Positions 1-5,671 are shown, numbered from the stretch's first letter. The stretch: DNA of 6,595 bases from Candidatus Aerophobota bacterium (GCA_021162265.1 JAGGZA010000143.1:1-6595); one strand, 5' to 3'. Notes: generated by a model from the sequence alone, not told the origin. A program made the numbers and translations.

Positions 1-120
1 ATTCGTCAAACCAAATTGTTCTTCTTTAGGAAACTTCCTTGTAAAGATGTATATCTTTTTCACCAATTCCATTGCCTTCTGCCAAACAGTTAAATCCCTA
101 TAATCTCTTATCTCACTCAT
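1..120 (-). CDS. Four-helix-bundle protein (S23 / 23S rRNA IVS-encoded family), N-terminal part
   Basis: Forty codons from an ATG at 118-120 run off the left edge, so only the N-terminus is visible. The peptide begins MSEIRDYRDLTVWQKAMELV and continues with KFPKEEQFGLTN. The Y-R-D-L-x-V-W-Q-K-A-M-E-L-V and F-P-K-E-E-x-F-G-L-T signatures are characteristic of the S23/IVP four-helix-bundle family (about 115-130 aa when complete). Members were first found inside 23S rRNA intervening sequences, and the Avd accessory protein of diversity-generating retroelements has the same fold. The biochemical role of free-standing copies is not known. The start is preceded by GAAGGAAAG, a usable ribosome-binding site only 3 nt from the ATG. 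The gene follows the secretin stop by 25 nt, a gap largely made of a heptamer repeat. It has no obvious link to pilus assembly and is probably an independent or recently inserted gene. Confidence 0.85.
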   Translation of the reverse strand, partial: MSEIRDYRDLTVWQKAMELVKKIYIFTRKFPKEEQFGLTN

Positions 121-128
121 CTTTCCTT

Positions 129-149
129 CGGCTACCCGTTACCCGTTAA
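129..149. repeat. Heptamer tandem repeat at the secretin stop codon
   Basis: Three 7-bp units on the plus strand, CGGCTAC, CCGTTAC and CCGTTAA, fill most of the gap between the secretin gene and the four-helix-bundle gene. On the coding strand they read TTAACGG GTAACGG GTAGCCG, and the first unit contains the TAA stop codon of the secretin (146-148). The 7-bp period is the same as in the other repeats of this window. Confidence 0.7.
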
Positions 150-1675
150 TTCACTGTTATCGGCTCTAACTGCAAAATTTCTTCTTCGGCGCCTCCTGAA
201 CCCAATGAACCCCCTTTTTCTTCAGCAGGAAAAGCAGTCGTTGTCGGCGTCTCCTCCCAGTATCGGACAATGTGGGGAGTGATAAAGATGACAATCTCGG
301 TCTGCTCCTTCGTTTTAGTTTCATATCTAAATAAATTACCGAGTAAAGGAATATCGCCGAAAAAATGAACCTTCTTTTTCGTCCCCACATCAGAGTGTGA
401 AAGCAAACCACCAATAATCACTGTATTCCCATCTTTCACCAACACCCTTGTGCTGACCTTGCGTTGGAGTTTATCCATATAATTACCCAGAGAGGATTTG
501 GTTGCTCTACTTACCTCTGGTTCGAGGATCAGGGTAATTTCATCTTTGGGGTTAATATGGGGAGTAACGGTCAGTTTTGTGCCAATGTCCATTCGCTTAA
601 TCTCCTCCCCCGTAGGGTTTCCTTCCTCATCATAAGTTGTGGTCACTCCCACTACCATATCCCTGGTAATATCAATTACTGCCTCCTCATTATTTAAAAC
701 ACAAACCTTAGGCTTTGCCAGGTATTTAGTGCGCGTATCTGTCAAAAGAAGGTCTAAGATAGCCTGTGTACGGCTGGCACTTAAGGTAGCTGCGGGAAAC
801 TTTGCCCCATGAAAAACACTCTTCATTAAATCACTACTGGGAGCTGTCCAGGTCAGAGTAGTTGTCCAGTCGATACCTAACTGGTCGGTTAGTCCGGCAA
901 CCGTCTCCAAAATCTCGGCCTCAATCACTACCTGTGGAGTGGGGGTATCAATCTCCTTAATAGTCTTTTCAATCCGGGCAAAGTTTGCCGGGATGTCAGT
1001 AACAATCAGGGAGTTTGTCCGGCCATAGCAGATTACCTTTCCGTGCTCGGTGAGAATATTCTCAATCACCTCCTGCATATCGTGGCCCTCTTCTTCACCA
1101 TCGCCATCCTCCTCGTCTTCTTCCTCTACCTGGGCATAATTAAGAGTAAACACCTTGGTAATTGTCTCTATCACGGGTTCGGCGGTCTGTTTGACGATAA
1201 AGATATTGCTGTCAGGCGCCTGTTCATAGGTCAGGTTATTACCTTTGAGAATGGTATTCAGAGCGTCTTCTACAGAGACCTTGTCCAGATATAGAGTAAT
1301 CTTGCTATCCTTAATATTCTCGCCGGCAATGAAATTCAAGCCTGACTGCTGGGAAAAGATTTTAAGCACATCCTTCATATTGGCGTCCTGAAAGTCCATT
1401 GAGATAGTAGGCATCTCCTCTTCTTTAGCCGTAACTTCTTTGCTAATCTCTTCTGGTTTCCCCGAAATAACCTCGGTGCGATTTATCTGCGGCTTTTCTT
1501 CAAGAAAAGGTTGAACCTTGGAAACATCTTTTTCTTGCTCCTTTAGCCACTCTTTATACTTCGCCATTCCTCCTGCCTCACCCTGCTCTAACTGCTTAAT
1601 ATCCTGAGCGAAAACAGCAAAGGGCAAAGAGCAAAGGGCAAAAATAAAGAAAAGAATGAAAGAAAATTTTCTCAT
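146..1675 (-). CDS. pilQ: Type IV pilus / type II secretion secretin (PilQ/GspD family)
   Basis: A 509-aa outer-membrane pore protein, expected to form the ring through which the fibre passes. Residues 1-23 are a Sec signal peptide ending AVFA before Gln24. A low-complexity linker follows. Residues about 90-165 are an N0/STN-type domain (DFQDANMKDVLKIFSQQSGL, then ITLYLDKVSVEDALNTIL). Residues about 172-245 are one N1 repeat (VFTLNYAQ, then GRTNSLIVTDIP). The secretin core covers about 248-471, with the hallmark segments VIIGGLL (419-425), DIPLLGNLF (441-449) and EIVIFITPHIV (460-470). There is only one N1 repeat and no AMIN domain, so it is short compared with proteobacterial PilQ. An acidic insertion (about 183-199) interrupts N1. 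The ATG has a strong GGAGG site five bases upstream. It is last in the PilMN-PilO-PilP-secretin order, as in classical pilMNOPQ operons, so PilQ is preferred over GspD. No lipobox is present; Cys15 lies in the signal peptide but does not fit one. Confidence 0.93.
   Translation of the reverse strand: MRKFSFILFFIFALCSLPFAVFAQDIKQLEQGEAGGMAKYKEWLKEQEKDVSKVQPFLEEKPQINRTEVISGKPEEISKEVTAKEEEMPTISMDFQDANMKDVLKIFSQQSGLNFIAGENIKDSKITLYLDKVSVEDALNTILKGNNLTYEQAPDSNIFIVKQTAEPVIETITKVFTLNYAQVEEEDEEDGDGEEEGHDMQEVIENILTEHGKVICYGRTNSLIVTDIPANFARIEKTIKEIDTPTPQVVIEAEILETVAGLTDQLGIDWTTTLTWTAPSSDLMKSVFHGAKFPAATLSASRTQAILDLLLTDTRTKYLAKPKVCVLNNEEAVIDITRDMVVGVTTTYDEEGNPTGEEIKRMDIGTKLTVTPHINPKDEITLILEPEVSRATKSSLGNYMDKLQRKVSTRVLVKDGNTVIIGGLLSHSDVGTKKKVHFFGDIPLLGNLFRYETKTKEQTEIVIFITPHIVRYWEETPTTTAFPAEEKGGSLGSGGAEEEILQLEPITVN
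1617..1644. repeat. Heptamer repeat inside the secretin signal peptide
   Basis: Four 7-bp units on the plus strand, GCAAAGG GCAAAGA GCAAAGG GCAAAAA. On the coding strand they encode much of the hydrophobic core of the secretin signal peptide (residues about 11-20, IFALCSLPFA). The unit length is not a multiple of three, so loss or gain of one unit would shift the secretin frame. Confidence 0.65.
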
Positions 1676-1680
1676 TAGAA

Positions 1681-1685
1681 CCTCC
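1681..1685 (-). promoter_or_regulatory. Strong ribosome-binding site of the secretin gene
   Basis: GGAGG on the minus strand, five bases before the ATG at 1673-1675. It fixes the secretin start and gives this gene its own initiation site after the 152-nt repeat-filled gap behind the PilP-like gene. Confidence 0.8.
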
Positions 1686-1715
1686 GTTAATGATTAATTA
1701 ACCTAAATATAACAA

Positions 1716-1743
1716 GTAGGCAGTTGGCAATTGGCAGTAGGCA
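1716..1743. repeat. Heptamer tandem repeat, GGCA type
   Basis: Four plus-strand units, GTAGGCA GTTGGCA ATTGGCA GTAGGCA, in the gap between the PilP-like gene and the secretin. Relative to the neighbouring array (1764-1830) it lies in the opposite orientation, so AGTAGGCAA (1736-1744) can pair with TTGCCTACT (1761-1769) across a 16-nt loop. The resulting transcript hairpin has no U-run and is not a recognisable terminator. Confidence 0.75.
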
Positions 1744-1763
1744 ACTTCCTGTCCTCCACTTTG

Positions 1764-1830
1764 CCTACTCCCTACTGCATACTGCTTACTGCTTTTTCCT
1801 TGCCTACTGCATACTGCTTACTGCTAACTA
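1764..1830. repeat. Heptamer tandem repeat, two blocks of CCTACTG CATACTG CTTACTG
   Basis: Plus-strand units CCTACTC, CCTACTG, CATACTG, CTTACTG, then CTTTTTC and four spacer bases, then CCTACTG, CATACTG, CTTACTG, CTAACTA. The same 23 bp occurs at 1771-1793 and 1803-1825, offset by 32 bp. The last degenerate unit contains the TAG stop codon (1828-1830) of the PilP-like gene. The same three unit types recur in another order at 6252-6279. Confidence 0.85.
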
Positions 1831-2388
1831 TTTCTTTGGTCTAATTGTGAACACCTTTCCTTGATATATCAGAATTACGCCTTCTTTCCTTATCTCCAAA
1901 ACCTCGGCTCCCGAGATTCTATCTCCCTTTTGAACTACTTGATTGTTGATAATCGCCCGCGGCTCGTAACCCCATGTCCAACCCTGCAGATTCATTTGGG
2001 GCAAAATAGCCTCCTCTCTTGCCGTTGTCGGTATTTCTGCTCCCACGATATCTAAAGGACTGCGAAAAACGTCTCTCTTAGCAGGTTGATATTCAATAGT
2101 AGGATAATCAAACTTTTCTTTTGTCCTTATTTTTGCTTTCTTTTCTTTTTTCTTTTTTTGAGGAATCTCCTTGATTTCCTTGCCTTCTAAGGCGGCTAAT
2201 ATCTTTTTCTTATCCTCTTCGGAGGCATCTTTAAATTTCTTGCTTTTTACTATTGATTCTCTAACAATCTGCTCGCTCCTTTTAGGCTTTCCTTGAGGTC
2301 TGATGTACTTATACCCCCGCCAGAGCAAAAGCCCAAAAATCAACAGCAAAGGCAAAATAGCGATCTTTTCTATCTGTGTTTTTTTCAT
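1828..2388 (-). CDS. PilP/GspC-like inner-membrane protein of the pilus alignment complex
   Basis: A 186-aa protein that should link the PilN/PilO part to the periplasmic N-domains of the secretin. It has a short cytoplasmic N-terminus, one membrane helix (about residues 8-23, IAILPLLLIFGLLLWR), and a long Lys/Glu-rich linker. A PilP-like R-D-x-F segment (KRDVFRSPL) precedes a C-terminal beta-rich homology domain: LPQMNLQGWTWGYEPRAIIN, then VQKGDRISGAEVLEIRKEGV and GKVFTIRP. That pattern of inhibitor-like G-x-x-I, a G-D turn, V-x-x-I and V-x-L/I-x-Y is shared by PilP, GspC and GspB. The start is placed at the ATG at 2386-2388. The frame stays open upstream to 2493, but those 35 codons only translate palindromic repeats. 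AACAGGG of the repeat lies just upstream and may act as a weak ribosome-binding site. Unlike many PilP proteins it is not a lipoprotein. Its stop codon lies in a heptamer repeat. Confidence 0.8.
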   Translation of the reverse strand: MKKTQIEKIAILPLLLIFGLLLWRGYKYIRPQGKPKRSEQIVRESIVKSKKFKDASEEDKKKILAALEGKEIKEIPQKKKKEKKAKIRTKEKFDYPTIEYQPAKRDVFRSPLDIVGAEIPTTAREEAILPQMNLQGWTWGYEPRAIINNQVVQKGDRISGAEVLEIRKEGVILIYQGKVFTIRPKK

Positions 2389-2392
2389 ATTT

Positions 2393-2429
2393 ACCCTGTT
2401 AAATAGTTGCGAAGCAAATTTAACAGGGT
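2393..2429. repeat. Palindrome ACCCTGTTAAAT with GCGAAGC apex
   Basis: Arms ACCCTGTTAAAT (2393-2404) and ATTTAACAGGGT (2418-2429) are a perfect 12-bp inverted pair. Inside, TTGC (2407-2410) pairs with GCAA (2414-2417) around GAA, leaving only a 2-nt bulge. It lies directly upstream of the PilP-like start codon, where it would form a stable hairpin in the mRNA. Confidence 0.8.
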
Positions 2430-2433
2430 GAAC

Positions 2434-2485
2434 CCCGTTAAATCCGGCAAAGGCAGAATTCGCCATAGGCGAATTATTTAACGGG
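2434..2485. repeat. Second palindrome CCCGTTAAAT / ATTTAACGGG with nested hairpin
   Basis: Outer arms are 2434-2443 and 2476-2485 (10 bp). A nested arm pair AATTCGCC (2457-2464) and GGCGAATT (2468-2475) closes around ATA. The outer arm differs by one base from that of the neighbouring palindrome (ACCCCGTTAAAT against ACCCTGTTAAAT), so the two form a tandem pair with four alternating half-sites. The right arm supplies the stop codon of the PilO gene. Confidence 0.78.
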
Positions 2486-3002
2486 ACGAGCAAAATAAAC
2501 TTATATTCAACTCTCCTTCTACTTTTATTTCCTCGCTCGAACTCAATTCTCCAATCTCTTGTTTCTCAAAATCCATCCCCTCCACTAAAATAAATTGCTC
2601 AGAGCTCTCTAATTTAGAAATAAATTTACCTAATTCATTGTAGCTTGCTTTTAGAGACAAATCTAAGGGTAATTTTTGATAATAATTTTCTCTTTGTAAA
2701 TTCCCTGGTTTAATCGAAATGACTTCTACACCACTCGCATCAGCCAATTTGCTGACATAGTTAATAAAATGTGAGGTATCTTTACTTAGAGAGAGACGGG
2801 AGTTGTATCTTCGCACATCTTTTTGAAATTTATCTAATTCTTTCAATAATCTATTTTTTTCTTCTTCTTTCTTCCGAGCAATCTCTATCTCCTTTATCTT
2901 TCTCTTTGCCGGCTGATAGATAAAGCCCACCCCCACAACTGCGACAAACAAAATCACTCCCACAGAAACAATTATTGTCTTTAGTTTATAGCTTATGTTC
3001 AC
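2478..3002 (-). CDS. pilO: PilO-like type IV pilus assembly protein
   Basis: A 174-aa bitopic inner-membrane protein that would pair with the PilN part of the preceding fusion in the alignment complex. It shows a short N-terminus, a membrane helix (about residues 10-29), a charged coiled coil (about 31-70, rich in KEEEKNRLLKELDKFQ-type heptads) and a ferredoxin-like domain (about 75-170). The domain carries the family pattern F-x-x-Y-V-x-x-L-A-x-x-x-G-V-E-V-x-S-I-x-P, then L-P-L-D-L-S-L-K-A-S-Y-N-E-L-G-K-F-I. The length is typical of compact PilO proteins. The start is a GTG (3000-3002) with GGAG five bases upstream, two bases after the stop of the PilM-PilN gene, which suggests translational coupling. 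The last codons (TCC CGT TAA) merge into a palindromic repeat, so the original C-terminus may have been replaced or shortened. Confidence 0.88.
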   Translation of the reverse strand: MNISYKLKTIIVSVGVILFVAVVGVGFIYQPAKRKIKEIEIARKKEEEKNRLLKELDKFQKDVRRYNSRLSLSKDTSHFINYVSKLADASGVEVISIKPGNLQRENYYQKLPLDLSLKASYNELGKFISKLESSEQFILVEGMDFEKQEIGELSSSEEIKVEGELNISLFCSSR

Positions 3003-3004
3003 CT

Positions 3005-4570
3005 TTACTCCATCGTTATCTCAAAATCGGTAATCTTATGCCTTCTTTTGTCCCTCTGGCTGATAGGTCCTATTCGGGGAGGTTCTTTAAAACCTTCGTT
3101 TAAAATGTTATCTTTCTGAATAACTGATAGCAAATTAGTAACTACTTCGGTTTCTTTTTGTTTATCTCCCAAAAATACCGAACCTTTTAAAATTAAACTA
3201 CGAGGATTCTCGTTCCAGGTAAGATTTCTTATCCAAACACCCTCGGGTAAAACCTTGTTCAGCTCATTTAATTTTGCGGTCAAAAATATTCTTTTGCCGA
3301 TTATCCTCTTTAAAGTAAAGTTTTTGCGCTTTAGACTCTCTCTACGGGATTTTAATTGGGAAATATTCAGACCCCTTATTTCAGCAGAGACCCTTGGCCG
3401 TTGGTTTATTACTTTATCTAATTCATCCTTTGCTGTTCTTAGCTGATTATTGCTGATGAAAAAAACTCCACCTAAAATTAAAACCGCCAAAATCCCTTCA
3501 ACGATTACTGTCTTTTTAAAATTTTCTTTTTCCAACGCCTTTTTCCTGATAAGTTCTTCTTGCTGCCATAAATTTATTTCCAAACTTGATTTTGTTATTC
3601 CCTTTAAAGCCAAGCCAGCCGCAAAGCAAAATCCTGATGGTAAACCTTCAGCACTAACAAGCTTTCTCGTTACTTCTCCTAATTCAACATTTATCTTAAA
3701 ATTTTCTTTAAAACTCTCTACTAATTTTGGTTCTATCTCTTCATCGCTGCAAAGAATTATTTTGTCTATCTTTTCCTGCTTCAGCTTTTTCTCATAATAA
3801 TTAAAAGAAAACCTTATCTCCTGCAATAAATTATCAAAAGAGGATTTCTCTTTTTCGTCGGGGGTTATTTTAATATCACGTACAAAATAAAAGATGTTAT
3901 TTTTTAATATATTAACATTGGCGTTATCTCCGATAATGTTCACAATTACCGTTGACTCCTGAGGATCTATCTGCTCATTTAATCGTAGAACTCTGCTTGC
4001 TGATGAAGAAATTGGTTCTAAAACAAGCACTTTCAGGTCTATTTGGGATAGGTCAAAAATTATCCCTTGCACCTCTTTTTTTTGGGCAGCGGCAAAAACT
4101 ACCTCCATTCTTTTTTCTTCTTCCTTCTTAACTACCTGAAAATCAAAAAACATATCCTCAATGTTAAAAGGAATATGCCTCTTCGCTTCAAATTTTATAG
4201 CTGACTTCCATTCCTGTTCGGGAATGAGTGGCATCTGAAAATATCTAAGCAAGGTACTCTCTAAAGGAAGATTGACAATCACCTCTTCTATCTTGAGCTT
4301 GCTTTTACGGATTGCCCTCTTTATTGCTTGCATAATTACAGTATTATCAACAACAGAAGGGTTTTTATCAACAACCCGCCTTTTTAAGGGCTTGTCCTCC
4401 TTATCTTTGGGGATATTTTTCTCTTTGTCTCCTTGAGTGCGGCGTTCAATAATCTCCTCGCGGGCAAAACCAATAAGTTTAGGACCAGCAGTAGTCCTCT
4501 CCAATTGCACTAAATCGATAAACTTAGGCCCAATATATAAACCCGTTACTCTCTTTTCTCTTGTCTTCAT
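3005..4570 (-). CDS. pilM: PilM-PilN fusion protein (GspL-like architecture)
   Basis: A single 521-aa chain joins two proteins that are usually separate. Residues 1 to about 325 are an actin-like (ASKHA) PilM domain: TGLYIGPKFIDLVQL at the N-terminus, IPEQEWKSAIKFEAKRHIPF (116-135), the FFDFQVV strand, LVLEPISSSASRVLRL, and a late FCFAAGLAL segment. A PilN-type docking sequence EINLW (331-335) follows, then a membrane helix (about 353-373), a coiled coil (about 376-420) and a PilN ferredoxin-like C-terminal domain ending at residue 521. This equals GspL of type II secretion in layout, with PilM held permanently to PilN. The usual PilM D-I-G motifs appear as YIGP and NIIGD, so nucleotide binding is doubtful. 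Residues about 40-76 form an unusually long Lys-rich insertion. No Shine-Dalgarno site is visible before the ATG; an A-rich leader follows an upstream hairpin. An A8 run (coding strand of 4076-4083) lies in the PilM part. Confidence 0.9.
   Translation of the reverse strand: MKTREKRVTGLYIGPKFIDLVQLERTTAGPKLIGFAREEIIERRTQGDKEKNIPKDKEDKPLKRRVVDKNPSVVDNTVIMQAIKRAIRKSKLKIEEVIVNLPLESTLLRYFQMPLIPEQEWKSAIKFEAKRHIPFNIEDMFFDFQVVKKEEEKRMEVVFAAAQKKEVQGIIFDLSQIDLKVLVLEPISSSASRVLRLNEQIDPQESTVIVNIIGDNANVNILKNNIFYFVRDIKITPDEKEKSSFDNLLQEIRFSFNYYEKKLKQEKIDKIILCSDEEIEPKLVESFKENFKINVELGEVTRKLVSAEGLPSGFCFAAGLALKGITKSSLEINLWQQEELIRKKALEKENFKKTVIVEGILAVLILGGVFFISNNQLRTAKDELDKVINQRPRVSAEIRGLNISQLKSRRESLKRKNFTLKRIIGKRIFLTAKLNELNKVLPEGVWIRNLTWNENPRSLILKGSVFLGDKQKETEVVTNLLSVIQKDNILNEGFKEPPRIGPISQRDKRRHKITDFEITME
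3008..3011 (-). promoter_or_regulatory. Ribosome-binding site deciding the GTG start of pilO
   Basis: GGAG on the minus strand, inside the last codons of the PilM-PilN gene and five bases before the GTG at 3000-3002. It supports GTG as the pilO start and coupled translation across the 2-nt gap. Confidence 0.65.
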
Positions 4571-4595
4571 TGTTTTTTAAATTACGCTTCACTAC

Positions 4596-4620
4596 AAGGA
4601 ATTGCTAAAAGCAATTCCTT
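4596..4620. repeat. Perfect 10-bp hairpin at the end of the PilW-like gene
   Basis: AAGGAATTGC (4596-4605) and GCAATTCCTT (4611-4620) pair around TAAAA. One arm contains part of the TAA stop codon of the PilW-like gene (4619-4621). There is no U-run on either side, so it is not an intrinsic terminator. It is more likely a dispersed palindrome or an mRNA processing or stability element between the pilin genes and the PilM-PilN gene. The adjacent minus-strand sequence GTAGTGAAGCGTAATTTAA resembles the core of the palindrome at 2403-2423. Confidence 0.7.
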
Positions 4621-5239
4621 AATAAGAATAAGGAACCTTGGAAATATAATCTTCGTTGTCTTTTGAAGTTACCTTGATTTCTATACCGTCGCTATCAGTC
4701 GCACATCCGTTGAGTCCACCTCCAGCTTCACAATACCTAAATTCAAGAGCGCTAATTTGGGTAATTATCTCCTCAGCATCGCAGGCTGCTGGCCATCCAC
4801 TGTTATAAATCCATGTGCATTTTTTAAAATCAGTGCCATCAAGCCAATATTTGTATTTCTCATCATCATCACTTTCATCTCCTGAATTATCCTTATCTAC
4901 ATATAAAGTAGTAAGTCCGTGAGGTTCTGCAGGACTACCCCAGATGTCTGTATCTCCATCACTTGGCGTCGCTGACCCAAATGTTTCACTTATGTCTATT
5001 CCTACTTCTCTCACTCCCTTTATAACATACTCCATTGCCAGATTTGCTTTATGTTGATTAACTGCCTGCTCGGATGTATTGGTAAAACTCTTTTGGCCGG
5101 CTATGAACATAGTAATTATTCCTAAAAAGACCACCCCAACAATTACTCCGGCAACAAGGAGTTCAACAAGGGTAAGGGCTCTCTCGGGTTGCGGGTTGCG
5201 GGTTGCGGGTTGCGGGCTTTTTAGAAAATGGGTTCTCAT
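4619..5239 (-). CDS. PilW-like minor prepilin with a repeat-derived leader
   Basis: A 206-aa prepilin. The class III processing site is PERA/LTLVELL: Ala21 at -1, Leu22 at +1 and Glu26 at +5, followed by the hydrophobic helix VAGVIVGVVFLGIITMF. After processing it would sit in the inner membrane as a minor pilin that primes or caps the fibre. The C-terminal part has PilW-like features: TLYVDKDNSGDESDDDEKYKYWL, an acidic turn resembling a calcium loop (about 115-127), then ISALEFRYCEAGG. Cysteines 141, 153, 170 and 179 could form two disulfides. The leader residues SPQPATRNPQPE (8-19) are encoded by a 7-bp tandem repeat. No ATG, GTG or TTG lies in frame between the repeat and the cleavage site, so the repeat is truly translated if the protein is made. 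The start follows the PilX-like stop by one base and has no Shine-Dalgarno site, suggesting reinitiation. Confidence 0.85.
   Translation of the reverse strand: MRTHFLKSPQPATRNPQPERALTLVELLVAGVIVGVVFLGIITMFIAGQKSFTNTSEQAVNQHKANLAMEYVIKGVREVGIDISETFGSATPSDGDTDIWGSPAEPHGLTTLYVDKDNSGDESDDDEKYKYWLDGTDFKKCTWIYNSGWPAACDAEEIITQISALEFRYCEAGGGLNGCATDSDGIEIKVTSKDNEDYISKVPYSY
5185..5219. repeat. Four perfect heptamers (CGGGTTG) in the PilW-like prepilin leader
   Basis: CGGGTTG occurs four times in tandem (5185-5212), followed by a degenerate fifth unit CGGGCTT (5213-5219). On the coding strand it reads AACCCGC-type units and gives a 7-residue protein period, PQPATRN then PQPER. This is the most perfect heptamer array of the window and lies wholly inside the coding region upstream of the prepilin cleavage site. 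Confidence 0.9.
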
Positions 5240-5240
5240 T

Positions 5241-5630
5241 TTAATAAGTTACTGTAGCCTCTATCATATATTCATCTTCGCCAAGAGTAACACCGGGAGG
5301 AGTATAATGGTCATGGTCACCAATTACTTTCACATTTGCTAAATTTAATCCTTCCCAAGTTTCGCCACCAGCATTTGGAATATCTATAGGATTGGCAGCA
5401 GTTAAAGCAGAAGTATCAGGGAATCCACTCTTCTGCACTTCATACACCGCCTTCTGAATTCCTCCCAGAGCAAAATGGTAAGCCCTTTCTTTATCTACGG
5501 ACTTTTCTTTGACGAGCTTATAATGGTTATAAGATAAACTGATAATCCCGGCGCCGACAACTGCCAGGATAACCGCAATCACTATTGCGGCAACTAATTC
5601 TAATCCACCTTTGTTGTTTTTTATGTTCAT
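5241..5630 (-). CDS. PilX-like minor prepilin
   Basis: A 129-aa protein when started at the ATG at 5628-5630 (MNIKNNKGGLELVAAIVIAV). A short basic leader precedes a hydrophobic helix of about 24 residues. The helix leads into the amphipathic part VKEKSVDKERAYHFALGGIQKAVYEVQKSG, where A-x-x-x-A-x-x-G-I-x-x-A is typical of PilX-type minor pilins, and then a small C-terminal domain ending EYMIEATVTY. The cleavage site is not fully canonical. If cleavage is after Lys-Gly, glutamate is at +3 instead of +5, while PilX-type proteins often deviate here. The frame is open upstream to an ATG at 5673-5675, but those 15 codons read through an ATCCCGAAATTTCGGGAT palindrome, so the shorter form is preferred. 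No ribosome-binding site is evident. The stop is one base before the PilW-like start, so the two are probably translationally coupled. Confidence 0.78.
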   Translation of the reverse strand: MNIKNNKGGLELVAAIVIAVILAVVGAGIISLSYNHYKLVKEKSVDKERAYHFALGGIQKAVYEVQKSGFPDTSALTAANPIDIPNAGGETWEGLNLANVKVIGDHDHYTPPGVTLGEDEYMIEATVTY

Positions 5631-5639
5631 CTTTAATAA

Positions 5640-5671
5640 GCACGCATCCCGAAATTTCGGGATTGCTGTGC
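5640..5671. repeat. Palindrome ATCCCGAAATTTCGGGAT with extended arms
   Basis: An 18-bp perfect palindrome (5646-5663). It extends outward through GC and GCAC on the left, pairing with GC and GTGC on the right, with only two single-base bulges (5664, 5667). It lies nine bases upstream of the PilX-like ATG and would form a hairpin in the mRNA leader. It is not followed by a U-run. Confidence 0.8.

Noticed and set aside
464..1294. Plus-strand open frames opposite the secretin (464-697 and 1043-1294)
   Set aside because: They lie wholly within a well-supported gene, have no family resemblance or ribosome-binding site, and reflect codon bias of the opposite strand.
1685..1715. Possible sigma-70 promoter upstream of the secretin (TTGTTA ... 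TCATTA on the minus strand)
   Set aside because: The boxes match the consensus poorly and similar AT-rich matches are common in this sequence; not strong enough to annotate.
1716..1830. CRISPR-like array suggested by regularly repeated short units
   Set aside because: Units are 7 bp, directly tandem with no unique spacers, and degenerate; this is a short tandem repeat.
2146..2159. Programmed frameshift or transcriptional slippage at the A6/A7 runs in the PilP-like gene
   Set aside because: The runs encode a Lys-rich linker in an intact frame, and no useful product is seen in another frame; AT-rich codon use explains them.
2389..2493. N-terminal extension of the PilP-like reading frame (35 codons beginning MLVPLNNSPM)
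   Set aside because: It translates two palindromes, overlaps the end of pilO and puts a non-family sequence before an otherwise typical short cytoplasmic N-terminus and membrane helix. The ATG at 2386-2388 fits better.
3450..3797. Plus-strand 115-codon frame opposite the PilM-PilN gene
   Set aside because: Phe/Ser/Lys-rich antisense shadow of a recognised gene; no motif or context supports it.
4596..4620. Intrinsic terminator between the pilin genes and the PilM-PilN gene
   Set aside because: The hairpin is perfect but AT-rich and is not followed by a U-run in either direction.
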